From NCBI GenBank assembly GCA_027919835.1, contig JANVFP010000011.1:1054001-1118000 (forward strand): 64,000 bases of DNA, read 5' to 3'. The notes beneath the pieces were generated by a model. It ran no database searches, was not told the origin of the DNA, and saw only the letters and a list, made by a program, of their open reading frames with translations. The DNA comes from Lentinula raphanica (lineage: Eukaryota > Basidiomycota > Agaricomycetes > Agaricales > Omphalotaceae). Made by a program: the position numbers and the translations under genes. How positions within the stretch are numbered: position 1 is the stretch's first letter; every line of letters begins with the position of its first letter. Positions 12,995 through 25,672 of the stretch are shown piece by piece.

Positions 12995-14099
12995 TATGAG
13001 TGTGTTGTATCGAGGAAACAGTTGCGTCGTGAGTTGAGGTTAACAGACGGGAAAGGAGGCAGAGTAGGGTCTTGTAGTGGATGTCGAAAAGAGTGTGGAT
13101 AGCTCGCTTATAAACGGGACGGATCGAAACCTAGTAGTAGATGGTCAAAGGAGAGTAGGGAAAGTGTACTAATGCTGACAGTCTTTGTTGATCGAAGGAC
13201 TCCAAGCGCTTAAGACGAGTTGAGTACTAGCTTCTTGGAATGTTCCGCTGACTTCAGCTGCGACGACATCGACGCGTATGCGTGTTCTGCTCCGCGAATG
13301 GCGTGAGGTTGCTACATATATGTTGATTCTTGGGAGCAGAAGTTGTTTTCATCCATAGATATCGCGTCCCACGGTTGGTTCGAAATCAAAATATAGTCTC
13401 AGTTTCCAATGGCGAAGGCGAAAGTTGCATCGGAAAGGCGCGAACCAGGAGGCGATATGCTCAAATCTCGAGCGTGTTCTTCGTGTCAACGGACTATGTG
13501 CAGCCTATACAGGATCAACAATATCTCTACGATGAGAAATGTCAATTTTTCGAACGTCATCATGTTCTTGGAAGCTTACAGTTCAAACGTGGCGCTCTGA
13601 TAATGAATTTTCGCAGTGACGCCAGCATTTCCAGTTGACATGATACACGATAAGGCCTCCTCCACGGCTCCTGCACTTTCTCCAACTGTGATATGACCCC
13701 GACGGTGAATGGTGGAATGAACTGAGGAAATGAGGCAGAAGACGCGGGGAGTCGGCGGGGAGTCCCACTAAACCATTACGTAATGGAGCTCCTCTCTTTT
13801 TCTCTAACACGTCTGGCCTCTCAATTCTGGCCTTGCTGGCTGGATATCTCTCCAAAGTTATGATGTTTTTTTCTTCAAGTTTTCTTTGTTTTCGTCCTCG
13901 CTAAAGGTGACAGCCTCCACTAGCCCCTATCAAGGTTACTCTTTCCGCTGGTTGGTTTGGAGTGAATGACGCAGATGCTCCGTCATACTCTGTCTTGCCC
14001 TCAGCCCGATTCGATTTACGTCAGGTCAGCCATCGATCCTATTTAACCACTTCCCGACTCAAACTCTCGCCATATTTTCTCTTCTCTCAAACTACAACA
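12995..14099. other. Divergent promoter region between oxalate decarboxylase and HAM1-like genes
   Basis: About 1.1 kb between two divergent start codons. An AT-rich ttataaa at 13108-13114 could serve the decarboxylase. Two closely spaced gcgggg motifs near 13740-13760 match the degenerate Cre1/Mig1 consensus SYGGRG, which is weak evidence on its own. Short open frames at 13330-13638 show no protein similarity I recognise. Confidence 0.4.
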
Positions 14100-17000
14100 A
14101 TGTCTTCTCTACCATCTGCTAAAGGTACCGTCACCGATCCTATCGAGAAAGATAGGAAAGAACAAGACGTCGAGCGCAAGCTCAGACTCTACACCACTGT
14201 GAACGCATTGAGGGAGTCCAAACTACCAGCGAACAAGCAATTGGATGCCTGGTTGGACGTATTGCAAGATAATCTTGGCAGTACGTTTCGTGCGCACCTC
14301 ACTAATCGTTTTTGCTGACGTGCCCTTCAGCCCAGAAATTGTCGAGACAAGGTCAAAAATTGACCGGTGATTTGCGAGACATCCTCGACACAGTTCGTCT
14401 CATTCTCAAGAAGAAGAACAGCGATGAACTAATCCAGGAAGTTATCTGGAACACGCGAGACATCGAGACTCCTAATTCGATCAAGGGCGAAGATGTAGCG
14501 AAAGACGGTCATGTTTTAGGCGTGAACAAAGACAAAGCTCAACAGGATGCACAAGAAGGTTTATTTCTTTACCCTTACTTATGGTGCGATCGCATTATTG
14601 ACGTATTGAGTAGCCGCACACTCGATTCGCACCCTTTTACATTTGCTCCTCACCAACTCTGAGGCCAGAAAGCTTGTATCGGACTTCTCTGTTATTGGCA
14701 GAGATCTTTTGGCCCGGGGGCTAGGTAGTCACATTTTCGCTTGACGTGCATCACCCACTTACGCCGTCTTAGGCAAAGCTAGTGAAGGTCTCCGTCCCGA
14801 TGAAGACCAACTCAGGTTGGTTGACGAAGCTCATCGTGGTGAAGGTGAGTCAATATTCTTTGAATCAATGTCTGGCTTGAACTCTCTCGCAGGTGGTGCA
14901 TTCACAGTGGCATCTCCCGAACAACGTGCGCGTGAGCAGGAAGAAATCGGCGTAGATGGAATGGCCAAGGCCCGCATCCCAAGTGACATTCAAAATGCAG
15001 CCAGCGATGTTGCCGCCGAAGCGAGCCGTACTGGTGACACGTAAGCTTCCGCGCTTGTTTTCCTTTTCATTGTCCGTCTAATATTCCCAACAAGTGCTCA
15101 ATCTGCTATCAGAGATGCTCGTGGTCAGGAAATTTCGCCTTCCTCCCCTCGTGATGCCCGAGAGGGTCTCGAAGACGTTAAGGAGGAGGCAAAGAAGAGG
15201 GGACTCATGGACCGCGTAAAGGTTAGTTTTTTAAAAAATGCCCTTGGGCCAGATTTCATTAGGCATCGCAGAATGTGAAGAACGCTATTCCCGATGAACA
15301 TCAAGATAAAGCCAAAGAACATTATCAACGCGGCAAAGAATTCCTCACGGAAGAATACTTCCCCAAGGAGAGACGTGATCAATGGATTTGGAGAGGCAAA
15401 AAAGTTTGTCATTATCGTTCATGCCTCATACTTTCGGCTAAGCGTGCGCCCAGGTCATCCTTGAATGCCAATCGCATCCCGAGTACCAGTCGTCCCTTCG
15501 CTGGTTGCTCGCTTATATGAAAGAGTACGCTTCTCATGGAAGGAGAATCGTTAACGAAGGTGGAGCCAAAGCTACCGATGGCGTCAAGGGTGTAGGTTTC
15601 AGTTATCTATTTTTTCCTTGCTTCAACGCTCACTATCCTCGTACAGAATGGCGACCTGCAAAGTACCATGTCGCAACTCAGAGTCATTACGGAACGCTTT
15701 GCGAACGGTACAGTAGCTTGACTTTTGCATCTCTTTCGTGCTAATCTTTGAATAGGGAGAAGCATGCAGGATGATATTTGGGATCCAATCAATGCGTTGA
15801 TCGACGATGCCCAAAGAGATCAGGAATTTAGGCAATGGTGGAGTGAAGTGGACGAATGGATCGAAAAGGTCCGTGTTTTGTTCATTAAACATTTTTTTCG
15901 TTGTCTCACTTGGAGAAATACCAGGTTCTCCTTACTCCCGGCTATGTCATCGAACCGGCTTCCAGCAACCGTGGACGAGAGTTGTTTGAGTCCGGGAAGA
16001 GGTTCTATGGTAGCGGTCAAACCGATTATGACTCTAACGATCCTCAAACCGGACCTATTGGAGCAACGGGCGCCATGCCCAATTCCGGCACTTCGTCCTA
16101 CGTCCCGTATCAGGTGGGCGATGTCAGCGCCGCAGGAGATCAGTCGGCACCTCAATCCACGTCGCAAGCTCCTACCAATAACGTACGCGGCAAATACCGC
16201 GAACATTTCGATAATGTCTTCGAAGGGATAGGAAAATTCGTTGGTGGTATTGGTGCAGACCCTGTCAACAAACAGTAAGTATGCTCTGTTACTCGCAAAT
16301 CGTATTGAGCTAACACGTTTCCATCAGGCTTGGGACCGACATTCAACGCCTCACTAAAGATTTGCTCTTCGACTCGGATGGCAAATTAACTTTCAAGCCC
16401 GAGCTTTGGAATGACGTACGGAGCACCATTGCCCCTGGCCTAATCCAAAGAGTATGTGAAACCCCTCAGATTGTTGACATAATCTAACTGTGACAAAGAT
16501 TGGCCTCGTCCCCATTCCACGTATCGAATACACGGATGACTCGCTTGATTTGGTACTCGAGAATCTTACGCTATCAGCGCAGAATCTGTTCCCCAACTTG
16601 GTTGAAGTCGAGGTTAGAAACTGGGCACGCTTCGGGAGTGGTACCGTTACCGGCAAGAAAGACAGTAAGTTGCATTTGAATTATAGACGGAGTCCTTTTG
16701 ATCGTTCATCGTAGCTTCCAAAGACACCACTACCAACAAGCACTCTTTGCATCTCCATTTGTCCCAAATTCAGACCGACATGCGAGATGTCGCGTTCTAC
16801 TTCAGGAAGAAGAGCGGCTTGCCTAAATTGAAAGACTCTGGCCTAGCGGACGTTCTCCTCGGCGGAGATGGCTTGAGTGTGAGTTGGTCCTTTGAACCGC
16901 GCAAGCTATTTTGTCTGATCAGAAATCGCAGGCCACCGTTCATCTCGAATCTTCCTCTGATCCCACTACTCTCTATGATATCAAAAACATCGCCGTTAAA

Positions 17001-17622
17001 GTCGACACGTTGAAGTTCGCGATTCGTGACTCTAAGCATGATTTGTTGTATAAGACGCTGAGGCCCCTTGCCACCGGCCTGATTAAGAAGCAAATTCAGA
17101 AGGCTGTGAGTTTTCTAATATGCTGCTTCCAGCTTCAACTAACTCTCAACCAGGTTGCCGATGCCATGCGTACCGGTCTTGAGTGGCTCGGTGAAGAGCT
17201 TGTTGCCGTCAGAGACAGGATGAACGAGGCAAGAGAAGGAGCAAGCGAAGATGAAGAAGTTGGCCGATTCAAAGCTATGCAAGAGGTAAAGTAACCATCA
17301 ATTTTGCGCCCGATCCACGCTAACTCGTCGATCAGGCGTTCAAGCGACGCAAAGATGACACTGCTTCCACCGTGTCTCGGTCAGGAAGTAATTCTCAATT
17401 TAAGGTCGTCTCCAACAAGGTAACGAGCTTGATCTCATGCATTGTTGCACGTACTCATTCTGTTATCAGCGCAACTCTCTTTTGGCGAGCACTGGACATC
17501 CCTCTGGCTGGGTGAACAGAGTTGACGAAAAAGAGAAAACCATTCATCAACTTCCAGCTGGTGAGCGTGGCACCAGTAATGGAGATACCTGGCGGTCCAA
17601 AGCTTTCGACATCAACGCCTGA
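14100..17622 (+). CDS. HAM1-like protein (HAM1 N- and C-terminal domains)
   Basis: Large conserved fungal protein resembling the HAM1-like family. Its C-terminal part looks like the tubular lipid-binding (BPI/TULIP) fold, so a lipid-handling role is an inference. Seen: helical, charged N-terminus (E-R-K-L-R-L-Y-T-T-V-N-A-L-R, N-K-Q-L-D-A-W-L) and G-L-M-D-R-V-K-N-V-K. A central helical block includes W-L-L-A-Y-M-K-E-Y and I-W-D-P-I-N-A-L-I-D-D. The C-terminal half has L-L-F-D-S-D-G-K-L, P-I-P-R-I-E-Y-T-D-D and D-M-R-D-V-A-F-Y-F-R-K-K-S-G. The tail is W-R-S-K-A-F-D-I-N-A. More than a dozen introns. No signal peptide or membrane span. Roughly 850-900 residues, as in relatives. The family name is from memory and its biochemical role is unproven. 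Confidence 0.82.
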
Positions 17623-17854
17623 ATGTTTTTCTTATTACGAGTGTAACGAACCAATGAAGGTGACTGCATAAAGAATAACGAATTCCGAAGCATGTATGCA
17701 TTCTATCTGTATCTTACTGTAACGCTGTAGTTTCGTTCGAATAGTTGTACTTTAGAATCTTTCTTCTCTCATCAATAAATTGACATTTTTCAATCATCAA
17801 GTGAACATTGGTACCAACAATGTTTTATATAACATCTTTGCCAGCGTATCCGGT

Positions 17855-19279
17855 TTATACCTCTGTTTCCGAGGGAACTTGACTTTGAGAGGGTTTAGCT
17901 TGCATCGATAGATCCTCTACTCGAGTATCGCGCGCGAATTGTAAAGTAGAGATATCACCGCGTCGTGTACCGGCTTCCTCGTCTGATTGTCGAATTGTAT
18001 ATTCTAATGGAGACCATTCGAGGTTGATCATGATTATTATGCTGACAGGAAAGAGGGCCTATCGACCAGGTCAATTGAACGCTGAGAGGATGGGCAAGGC
18101 CGCATGAAATACTCGCCGATGCAAAAATGAAGCACTCAATAATGATCGAAGTCGCGATCATCAGAGAAGTGGTTCCTCCAGACGAGCTAGCACTCAGAAG
18201 GATCATGATTGAATACACAAGCTGGAAGTTCGCGATGAATCAGTATCGATTATGTCGGTGCGAGTCGTGGAATTCCAAGCACCTGAAATAGACAATAAAG
18301 AGCTCCAGATTCCACGAAAAGCAGTAGAACCTTCTCCACTTCGGTGCGTTGGTGATTGGCCCAAGTTTTGACTACTTGATGGTGTTGCCTGTGAAGCAAT
18401 GATCAATGATGATTGTGACATCGTGTAGTGCAAGCTTTTGAATTCGAGTACAACTCACCATACTTTGAACGCGATAAGTAACGTCGCAACGAGGTTCAGG
18501 CCGAACGAGAGGAATGCCGCGGCTGTATCCCAAGCTGATATTGCCCAGAACGATTTGAGAGCGATATCGTCAAAAACGCAATCAATGATGTTAACGACTA
18601 GAGTGTAGAAAGGTAAGGGAATGATTTTCATCTACTGAAGACCGTATGCACAGACTCACCAAAGCTGGCAAATGCGAAGATGGCTAAACAGAGTCGTAAT
18701 TGTGTGTTACCGGTCCATACCACCCAGGCTCTCCATGTCACGATGCAGTCGCTGATAATGAGCTTTAGTAGGACGTGTTAGAATTGTATGAATATTTATT
18801 CGTCATTGATTAGGATTCACATTGAGAGTCACAGGCCACGCTATTGTGTATTGGTACGGAAGAAGAGCGACTCCGGCGTTGTCAAGCTGGGCGCCCAAGT
18901 CACCTCCGGATTGGTTCTGCGTGAGGGAAACCTTGATGTCAACCATGTTCGCCGCGCATTTGACGATGAAAACCCAGATGTAATTGATGAAGATTAAGAT
19001 CAGACATCCTAGGAGGGTTTTGCTTGCAACGGATTTTATTCCTCTGCGACTGGAATCGATTTGCTCAATCATTAGAACGGAAACGGATGCTTGATGAATA
19101 CATGAACGTACTAGAGTAGATGAAAGGCGACATGAGTCGCCAACAGATAGAACCCTGAGGCAGGTGTCAACCGAGTGGTAAGAAACTCTTTCATACCATC
19201 GCTAATCATGATGCTCACCGAAGAATGTACAGGTACAGATGAGGGCTTCGGCCAAAAGTGTGCTTTCTTCTGGGGTCAT
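17855..19279 (-). CDS. Orphan multi-span membrane protein of the Agaricomycete type
   Basis: Membrane protein of about 300 residues with some seven hydrophobic spans, resembling a large Agaricomycete family of unknown function. The start M-T-P-E-E-S-T-L-L-A-E-A-L precedes span 1, and G-F-Y-L-L-A-T-H-V-A-F-H is in span 1-2. A strong span is L-L-G-C-L-I-L-I-F-I-N-Y-I-W. The family-like signature L-I-I-S-D-C-I-V-T-W-R-A-W-V-V-W follows, then span F-L-S-F-G-L-N-L-V-A-T-L-L-I. A serine-rich loop leads to the last spans and an acidic cytosolic tail ending P-S-E-T-E-V. At least eight exons. It could be a receptor-like or sensor protein, but only topology suggests that. A start 135 bases further upstream is open but adds an implausible polar segment. 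Confidence 0.75.
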
Positions 19280-20361
19280 TCTTGTTGATTTTACCTTTGA
19301 TGTATGGCCTAGGAGATCGTACTCTTGACGTGGGAGAAGAATGAGAGCATTTCTTGTGTCGGACTCTCCATGTCGGAAAGATAAAGGGATTACGAAGAGT
19401 AATATTATCTCCATTGGCCACCACTGCTATGGAGTATGTGTCCTCGAAGAAATCGGAACATACTGCAATAGGTTTAGTGGTTACGCCTATGGTGATCTTG
19501 AAACTCTGGAGTATATGTCAATGCGGGAGCACACACATTGACTCCAAAGTTTACTGCCTTGGCCTTTCAGCCACAGAAAGTTGGCTTGATACTAGATAGC
19601 ATTAGCCTTTGAGTTGCTCGGTCGCCTGACAGTCTCTGAATTTGGGAGTCTTGATCTTTCCAGCGTATTTTTGGTCAGATTGAGGAGGATCTGAGGTTAT
19701 GGGGCATGTGGTGCGTGCAAGATACTTAGATAACAGAGGAAGCAGAATTAGACTCGGAGGCGACCAGGAGAGCAGCAGGAGAACTCGGAGATTTGAGGTT
19801 GGGTGATGGCAGTGCAGAAGATCGATTTTGCTGCCGGAGAATGCCGATAAGCCCGAAGGCGCGTCGACTCACGTTATCGCGCTTTTTCACCTTTCTTTTT
19901 CTTCTTTCTTCTTTCTTGTCTTTGTTCTTGACACAAAGCCCAAGGTCGTTGCAACAGTCCAGGGAAACAGAAAAACAAGGACAGAACAAAGGATCCGGAT
20001 TCAGAATTGGAACAATCATGCCGTTGGACTGGGCTTGGCTGGAACAAAACAACGGGCTGCGAAAAGAACGTTCTGGTACAAGCGTCATTTTCTCGAATCA
20101 TCGATGTTACATGGCAACACCTTTTGCCTGGGCTGTCGACAATTAGCTCAAAGCTTCAAAACTTATGACCTGATCCTCACGAACACAGCAACGTTGAAAG
20201 CCGCTAAATTCTGTCACGCGACTCTCCATATTTGAAACCCAACCCCAACTTTTGGTATATATAGGTGCAAAGTCAGACGACCACTCCAGACCACTCCTCA
20301 TACTCAATCCAACATCTGATACCTCTCACACCCAACCTTACGCACACCTTCTCCACACATC
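19280..20361. other. Divergent promoter region
   Basis: About 1.08 kb between two divergent genes. It has a strong pyrimidine tract (about 19885-19925) and a TATA box at 20256-20263 serving the rightward gene. Short open frames at 19793-20235 overlap each other in several phases and are best explained by the low-complexity sequence. Confidence 0.45.
20256..20263 (+). promoter_or_regulatory. TATA box of the HABP4-like gene
   Basis: An uninterrupted tatatata lies about 100 bp upstream of the start codon at 20362, with a C/A-rich 5' leader between. Confidence 0.65.
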
Positions 20362-20842
20362 ATGACTCGCACTGCTCGCGCTACCTATCCCAGAGCCGCC
20401 CTCAAGGACAGATCTCAATCTCGGTCCGGCATGGACAAGAGTTTGAAAAAGGACGGCGCTGGGAGAGCGAACTGGGGCAAGCTCGGTGAGGTCGAGTACG
20501 ACGACGCCGAGTATGACGAAGACTTCCAAGAAGAAGTCACCCAGAATCTGGATGCCAGTGAGGCAGGCAGCGAATGTGATTAGTTACACTGCCATGACAA
20601 TGTGTTGCCAGTCTGACGATTTCTTTAGCTTCTATGACTTCAGAGCCCAAGCATTCTCTCTCGTCTGAAGAGGAGATTGAAGCCGCCCGAGCCTTCAGGA
20701 AGCAGGCTCTTAGCGGTACTGGTCAGTGTTTCCTTTGTTGCGTCTTCTCAACAATGACTAACGTTATCCGTCATGAACAGTTGACCTCTCCAGCATTGCT
20801 CGTACCTCTGTAGCAGTATCCAGCTCTCCTCCCAAGGCTTAA
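20362..20842 (+). CDS. Small HABP4/Stm1-like basic-acidic protein
   Basis: Predicted protein of about 116 residues in three exons (20362-20557, 20629-20721, 20781-20842); all phases fit. It starts M-T-R-T-A-R-A-T-Y-P-R-A and has the K-K-D-G-A-G-R-A-N-W-G element typical of hyaluronan/mRNA-binding (HABP4/PAI-RBP1, Stm1-like) proteins. An acidic Y-D-D-A-E-Y-D-E-D stretch and a C-terminal S-S-E-E-E-I-E-A-A-R-A-F-R-K motif follow, ending S-S-P-P-K-A. Stm1-type proteins bind ribosomes or RNA; transferring that role here is inference. The strong TATA box suggests high expression. A frame-broken copy lies 5.7 kb downstream at 26051. Confidence 0.78.
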
Positions 20843-21362
20843 AGCATGCCTACTTCAAACGTGGCTTTCGCATGTGTCCAGGTCGTCCAGGTATGTGTCT
20901 CTGAATTTCCTTGCCTTACACACGTCTGACCATTCGCTTTCTTACGTGTCTCAAGGTCGGGTAAGTTGAAATTACCTGATTCGTCCTGCCTCCTACACGC
21001 GTCTGATCATTTGTGCTCTGTCCAGACCCACGAAGACCAATCGCGTAGCTCTGCTCTCGATCTTCTAAAACGAAACTGCTTCTTGTATTTCACATTCTGT
21101 CTACCGCTCTCTCATCGATCAAACAACATCAATGTATTATTATTCCTGGAATATAGGTTTTGTCCGACGAACTCTCGTTTGCCATATTCTTGAGCTATTA
21201 CACCACCGATGTGGGGTAACAGATAAGATTAGTCATGTCAAGCGCCAAAAGACTATTCTATCAACTGTCGTTGACAATGAATACCACTGGCGTCTTCCAC
21301 TTGCGGTCACGGTTTGATGTGCTACGCCGAGTAAAGCAACGTTGTATCTCCTGCTCTTGACC
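20843..21362. other. Intergenic, probable 3' UTR with possible UTR intron
   Basis: Sequence just after the stop codon has near-repeated cacacgtctgaccatt / cacgcgtctgatcatt segments about 80 bp apart and intron-like borders. No protein is evident. Confidence 0.35.
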
Positions 21363-22819
21363 ATGCCACTCTCAGACTTGAAGCGACATCCTCGATTAAC
21401 CATCTCCCCAACATTCCTCTACTACCTGCTCACTACAACTTCGCTCAAGGCCTCTTCTGTGTTGCGGATTCTATTCAAGTATTTAATCTGTGCTATTGTC
21501 CTGGCTAATGCCCGCGGTTTACCCGCTACATGGCATTGGCGTGTTTTCTGGCCCATCATAAAATACAACCTGCTATTTCTTGCTTTCAGAGTACCCAATT
21601 TCTTCGCTACGGTGCTCAATCCTGGTGAGAGGGCGCGAAGGATAGCAGGATACATTGATAGGACATCTCCGGTTGGTGTCCATCCTTTCGACTTCAAGAT
21701 TGTGTATCGTTCTCGCGTCAGTCTGTATCGTTTTCGGTTCGCTCAACTTCACCTCGTACTCACTAATGTGATTAACAGGTGTCGACGAGAGTGATTTCAA
21801 CATGCATATGAGTAATTCAAGTTATCCAAAGGTCAGTATTTCCGTATGACGCCTCGTCGCTCGCCCTCCACTGAACAAACCGTCCTCTGTCTCGGATATT
21901 TATAGATTCTGGACTTTACCCGGACAAAGATGGCTACACATTTGTTTCCCCATTTCCTCAGAGCTGGTGGAGTCGTTCCTATTGCTTGTACGTCCCCCTT
22001 TACGATAGAAAGCCGGTTGCACGATTAATCTATCTTCATACGTTTCAGCGACACACTTCCATTTCGTTCGTGAAATACCGATGCTGGCAAAGTACGAAGT
22101 TCGCGCTGGGATTGGTGCGTGGGACGAGAAGTGGGTAAGTGTGTTCCGGAGCGTTTCGTTGCGAATGGATTGAGTGAAACTCATACTCCGAGTTTTCGTA
22201 TTATCTGTGTATTTTCTTCCGACGTAATGGATGCTGACCCTCCCTCATATTTTTTCCGCAGTTTTATGTGGTTGCTCGTTTCGTGACCATCAAGAAAGGA
22301 TCTACCAGTAAACCAGACGAGTCCACTACTGCTCCGGTTACTCCACTTACCAACTCGGAAAGAGAATCGGTTGCACAATTGGTCAACTCGTCTCAGGAAG
22401 ACGAGGAAGGTGTCACCTTACACACCGTCGCCGTAGCCCGCTGCTGCTACAAACTAGGCCGAATCACAGTCCCTCCTTCGGTACTCATGGCCACGAATGG
22501 TGTCTGTGTCTATCCCCACGAAGTTACGAATGCAATGGGTGAACTTATTTCTGGCACGGTGGAAGACAAACATCCCCGATACTCGGTCGATGCTCCTCCT
22601 TTCACCTGGACTAATCATGCTCGAGAGCTCGCACTGAATCCTAGAAAGCTGCGTGAGTTTTACAAAGGAGCCTGGCGCAAAGACCCTACTAGATGGTGGG
22701 ATAGCGCGATGGGAGCTGGTGGATCGATGGACGGGAAGTTGAAAAAGAGGTTAGAAATCTGTAGGAACCTGTTTGAAGGGATGGATGGTGTGAGGCAATT
22801 TGGAGATCACTCGAATTAG
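21363..22819 (+). CDS. THEM6-like hotdog-fold (thioesterase-like) protein with N-terminal membrane anchor
   Basis: Resembles THEM6-type proteins, membrane-anchored members of the thioesterase/hotdog superfamily. The N-terminus has a hydrophobic segment L-F-K-Y-L-I-C-A-I-V-L-A and Y-N-L-L-F-L-A-F-R-V-P-N-F. The hotdog core shows F-D-F-K-I-V-Y-R-V-D, then D-E-S-D-F-N-M-H-M-S-N-S-S-Y-P-K-I-L-D (close to the family's D-F-N-M-H-M-x-N-x-x-Y), then F-H-F-V-R-E-I-P-M. The first intron reads correctly if the donor is at the gttctc after Y-R, giving Y-R-V-D-E-S. The last exon (about 22261-22819) carries a fungal extension rich in charged residues. Substrate unknown; acyl-CoA is only the family expectation. 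Likely ER or another membrane. Confidence 0.82.
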
Positions 22820-23552
22820 GCTATCGTGATGATATTCCTCTTGCAAAAATCTTATCATTCAGGACTTGCTCCCCTTTTCTCCCTAATTTTGACGACAAGG
22901 AGTCAAGCTAGTCAAGGATTCGGGAGTCAGGAGGATTTGTCGCTCTGCTTTTGGACTTAAGAAAGAAAGTTTTTCTCGGAGTACGAGGGAATGCTTTTTC
23001 ATGCTCCCACGCCACCCACGGTCGGGCTTCTCGTCGGACAGTGGACTCCGAACTCGTTTATTGACTTACATAACCCCCTTTTCTTTCTTCCCTGAAGGCT
23101 GAGTAGCCTCTTGTGTTACAAGTTCTACAGGCAATGGCCTGCAATGGCCAGAGGACATGTATTCACTGAACTCTGAATACTAGATATCCGGCATTCCTGG
23201 AGTCTGAAGAGGAGGTTATCCTGCTTTTATTTTTAGAGTTTTGACTTACTGCCAGGTTCGGACTTGCAGTCGTTGAATTGTTGAAGGTTAATTATCCCTA
23301 ATTAACCGTAGGCCGTAACACATCGCTTGTGAGGAATGAGGTCACTTCATCTGGTCTCATGAGGCGCAAAATCCCAGCAAAATCCTCTCTTCCTGCAAAT
23401 TGCAATCAATCATCGAACGCAGCAAACCATGAAGCCAACGTAAACATATTCCCGTATAGGATGTTCCTATAGCGAAACTATAAAAGGGGACGAGCTAAAG
23501 TCATGGAGCCATCGATCCCGTAGTGGTTCGTCTAGTCACTCTTTTCAGAAAT
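22820..23552. other. Intergenic and promoter of the arylsulfotransferase-family gene
   Basis: No gene seen. A TATA box sits at 23479-23485. A short direct repeat caatggcctgcaatggcc lies near 23133-23150. Confidence 0.5.
23479..23485 (+). promoter_or_regulatory. TATA box of the arylsulfotransferase-family gene
   Basis: tataaaa followed by gggg, about 70 bp upstream of the start codon at 23553. Confidence 0.65.
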
Positions 23553-25672
23553 ATGGTTTTCTTTTTCTCCTCAACCGTCGCTCTTTTATCCCTACTGTCT
23601 TTACCTCATCTCATATCCGCTTCGGTTGCTTATTGTAGCAATGAAGAGTACGAATCTGGAGCTCTTGGTCAATCGCCATACCAGACCTATAATGCAGCTC
23701 CTTATAAGCCTGTGCAGTTGAACTATGCACTTCCACCCGCTGACTGCCCTTCCAACAGCCAAGTGTCGGGATATCTCATGTTTTCGCCGCTAGGTAATGT
23801 TCTTCAAGCTTGATATCCCTCTTTTCTAACGTGCCTGGTACTGCATTCAGGAGATGACCTAACAATGACTGGAGGAGGATATATCATGAATCCCAACGGA
23901 ACCATGGTGTACTTCTCTTCAGGTTTTGGCGCTCGTGTGATACTTCGAGGTGTTTTCACATATCAAGGAGAGGATCACTTGGGCATTTGGGTTAGTGATG
24001 GGACCAACACAGTACCTGCAGGACATGGTAGCGGGTGGAATATCCTTCTTGATAGGACTTATAATGTCGCAGCCAAAATGTCAGTAATTATTCGCCTACT
24101 TGGGTACAGATACTAATGCTTTGTTCCTTCCTTTAGCACGACCTCGGGGCTGACAGTTGGTGCTGATCTCCACGAGGTAGACTATCAGCTCATCTATTGA
24201 ACTGACAAACGTCCCATCTCATGAATTTGTTTCTTGCACAAGCTCCACGTCACCACGAATAATACCGCCATAATTACCGCGTTTCCTACAGACGAGACAG
24301 ATTTGTCTGCTTACGGAGGCTCTAAAGTTGGCTATATCTTGAACCCTGTCGCTCAAGAGATCGATATTGCTACAGGTACGGTACACAATCCACAGTCTGT
24401 CTTTCGTGAATCCTGTTAAAGTACGTCTCATGTGTCAGGCAAGGCAATCTTCACCTGGAAGGCTTTGGACCACGTTAGTCCTAGCGAATGCTATGCACCG
24501 TTTGGCACCTCATCTACAGGATATGGAACCGCCACGGATCCTTGGGATTACTTCGTGTGTATTGTATCTTGTTGAAATCCAGTTCACAGGTTGACTGCTT
24601 TGTCCCGAACAGCATATGAATTCCATCCAGAAAAACGACGATGGCACTTACTTGATTTCGTCAAGACAGTGAGTCTATTGAGCTACATTTGATGTGGTTA
24701 TTGAAGACTTGAGCAACGATATGTACAGTTGTCACACATTGTATCTCGTGGACTCTGCAGGCGACATTCTATGGCGTATGGGAGGCAAAAATTCCGTAAG
24801 TATTCTCAAGAGCATCCGGGGTGTATAGGCGCTAACATTGAGTATAGAACTTCACGATGAACGATGGAGCTAATTTCACCTGGCAGCACCATGCCAGGTT
24901 CCGCGGCCCCGGCCAGCTCTCGTATGTCGGACTGCTAACTCTTTCCGCCACTGTGAAGTAACATTTGAATTACTTAGCGTCTTTGACAACGGTGCAACAG
25001 ACTGGGAGCAAGATATTCCTTATTCGCAAGGTCTCTTGCTTGACTACGACGAGTCAGCAATGACTGTGTCCCTTTCGTCTTCAAGAGCGCCATACAATCG
25101 CACAAACACGGTATCGCAAGGGAGCGTGGAACTTCTCTCGGACGGAAACTCGATCGTCGGGTATGTTCTCTAGAAATCGACCAAATATTCTTCTCCTAAT
25201 TGCCTTTATATCTAGTTGGGGTGCTATGCCGTACATTTCTGGGCATGACCAAAGTGGCGAAATAATGTGGTCCGCGCAGTTCGCTGTGGCAGGCTCAGGA
25301 ATTAGCTCCTATAGATCTTTTCTCCAAGATTGGACAGGTCGACCTAGCATTCCCCCTTCCATGAAGGTCACTTCGCCTTTCTCAAACAATATCACAGTCT
25401 ATGCATGGTGGAACGGAGCCACGGAAGTCGTTTCCTGGGAGCTACTTGGGTCCCGACTGATTTCCCCCTTGAAAACGACGAGTCTGGCTAACGCTAGCAA
25501 AACTGACTTCGAGACCGCCCTCGTTTACTCTGGTTCAGGATACACATACTACCAAGTGGCTGCCCATACCGCCAATGGGGAGATCTTGAGCTACTCGAAC
25601 TTCACCGCGCTAGACGGAACTACCTTTGGACCAGCGGAGAATCAGACCATCACAGCCGCTCCTCTGAGCTGA
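23553..25672 (+). CDS. Secreted arylsulfotransferase (ASST)-family protein
   Basis: Fungal member of the arylsulfotransferase-like beta-propeller family. The bacterial enzyme moves sulfate between phenols; the fungal activity is not established. The signal peptide V-F-F-F-S-S-T-V-A-L-L-S-L-L-S-L fits the ATG at 23553 better than upstream non-ATG starts. Family landmarks: L-H-V-T-T-N-N-T-A-I-I-T-A-F-P, Q-E-I-D-I-A-T-G-K-A-I-F-T-W, Y-F-H-M-N-S-I-Q-K, T-Y-L-I-S-S-R, I-L-W-R-M-G-G-K, F-T-W-Q-H-H-A-R-F and F-D-N-G-A. Several N-glycosylation sequons. Eight or nine short exons precede the last large one. About 560 residues, typical. Histidines of the expected N-x-I and Q-H-H-A-R-F strands are present. 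Extracellular by inference. Confidence 0.87.

Noticed and set aside
13330..13638. 102-residue open frame in the decarboxylase/HAM1 intergenic region
   Set aside because: No ATG with good context, no motif, and it overlaps another frame of equal quality.
13740..13760. Paired Cre1/Mig1-type sites controlling the decarboxylase
   Set aside because: The consensus is too degenerate for two matches to mean much in 1.1 kb of sequence.
19793..20235. Overlapping open frames of 117-135 residues on both strands
   Set aside because: They arise from a pyrimidine tract in a promoter region; no splicing or protein similarity.
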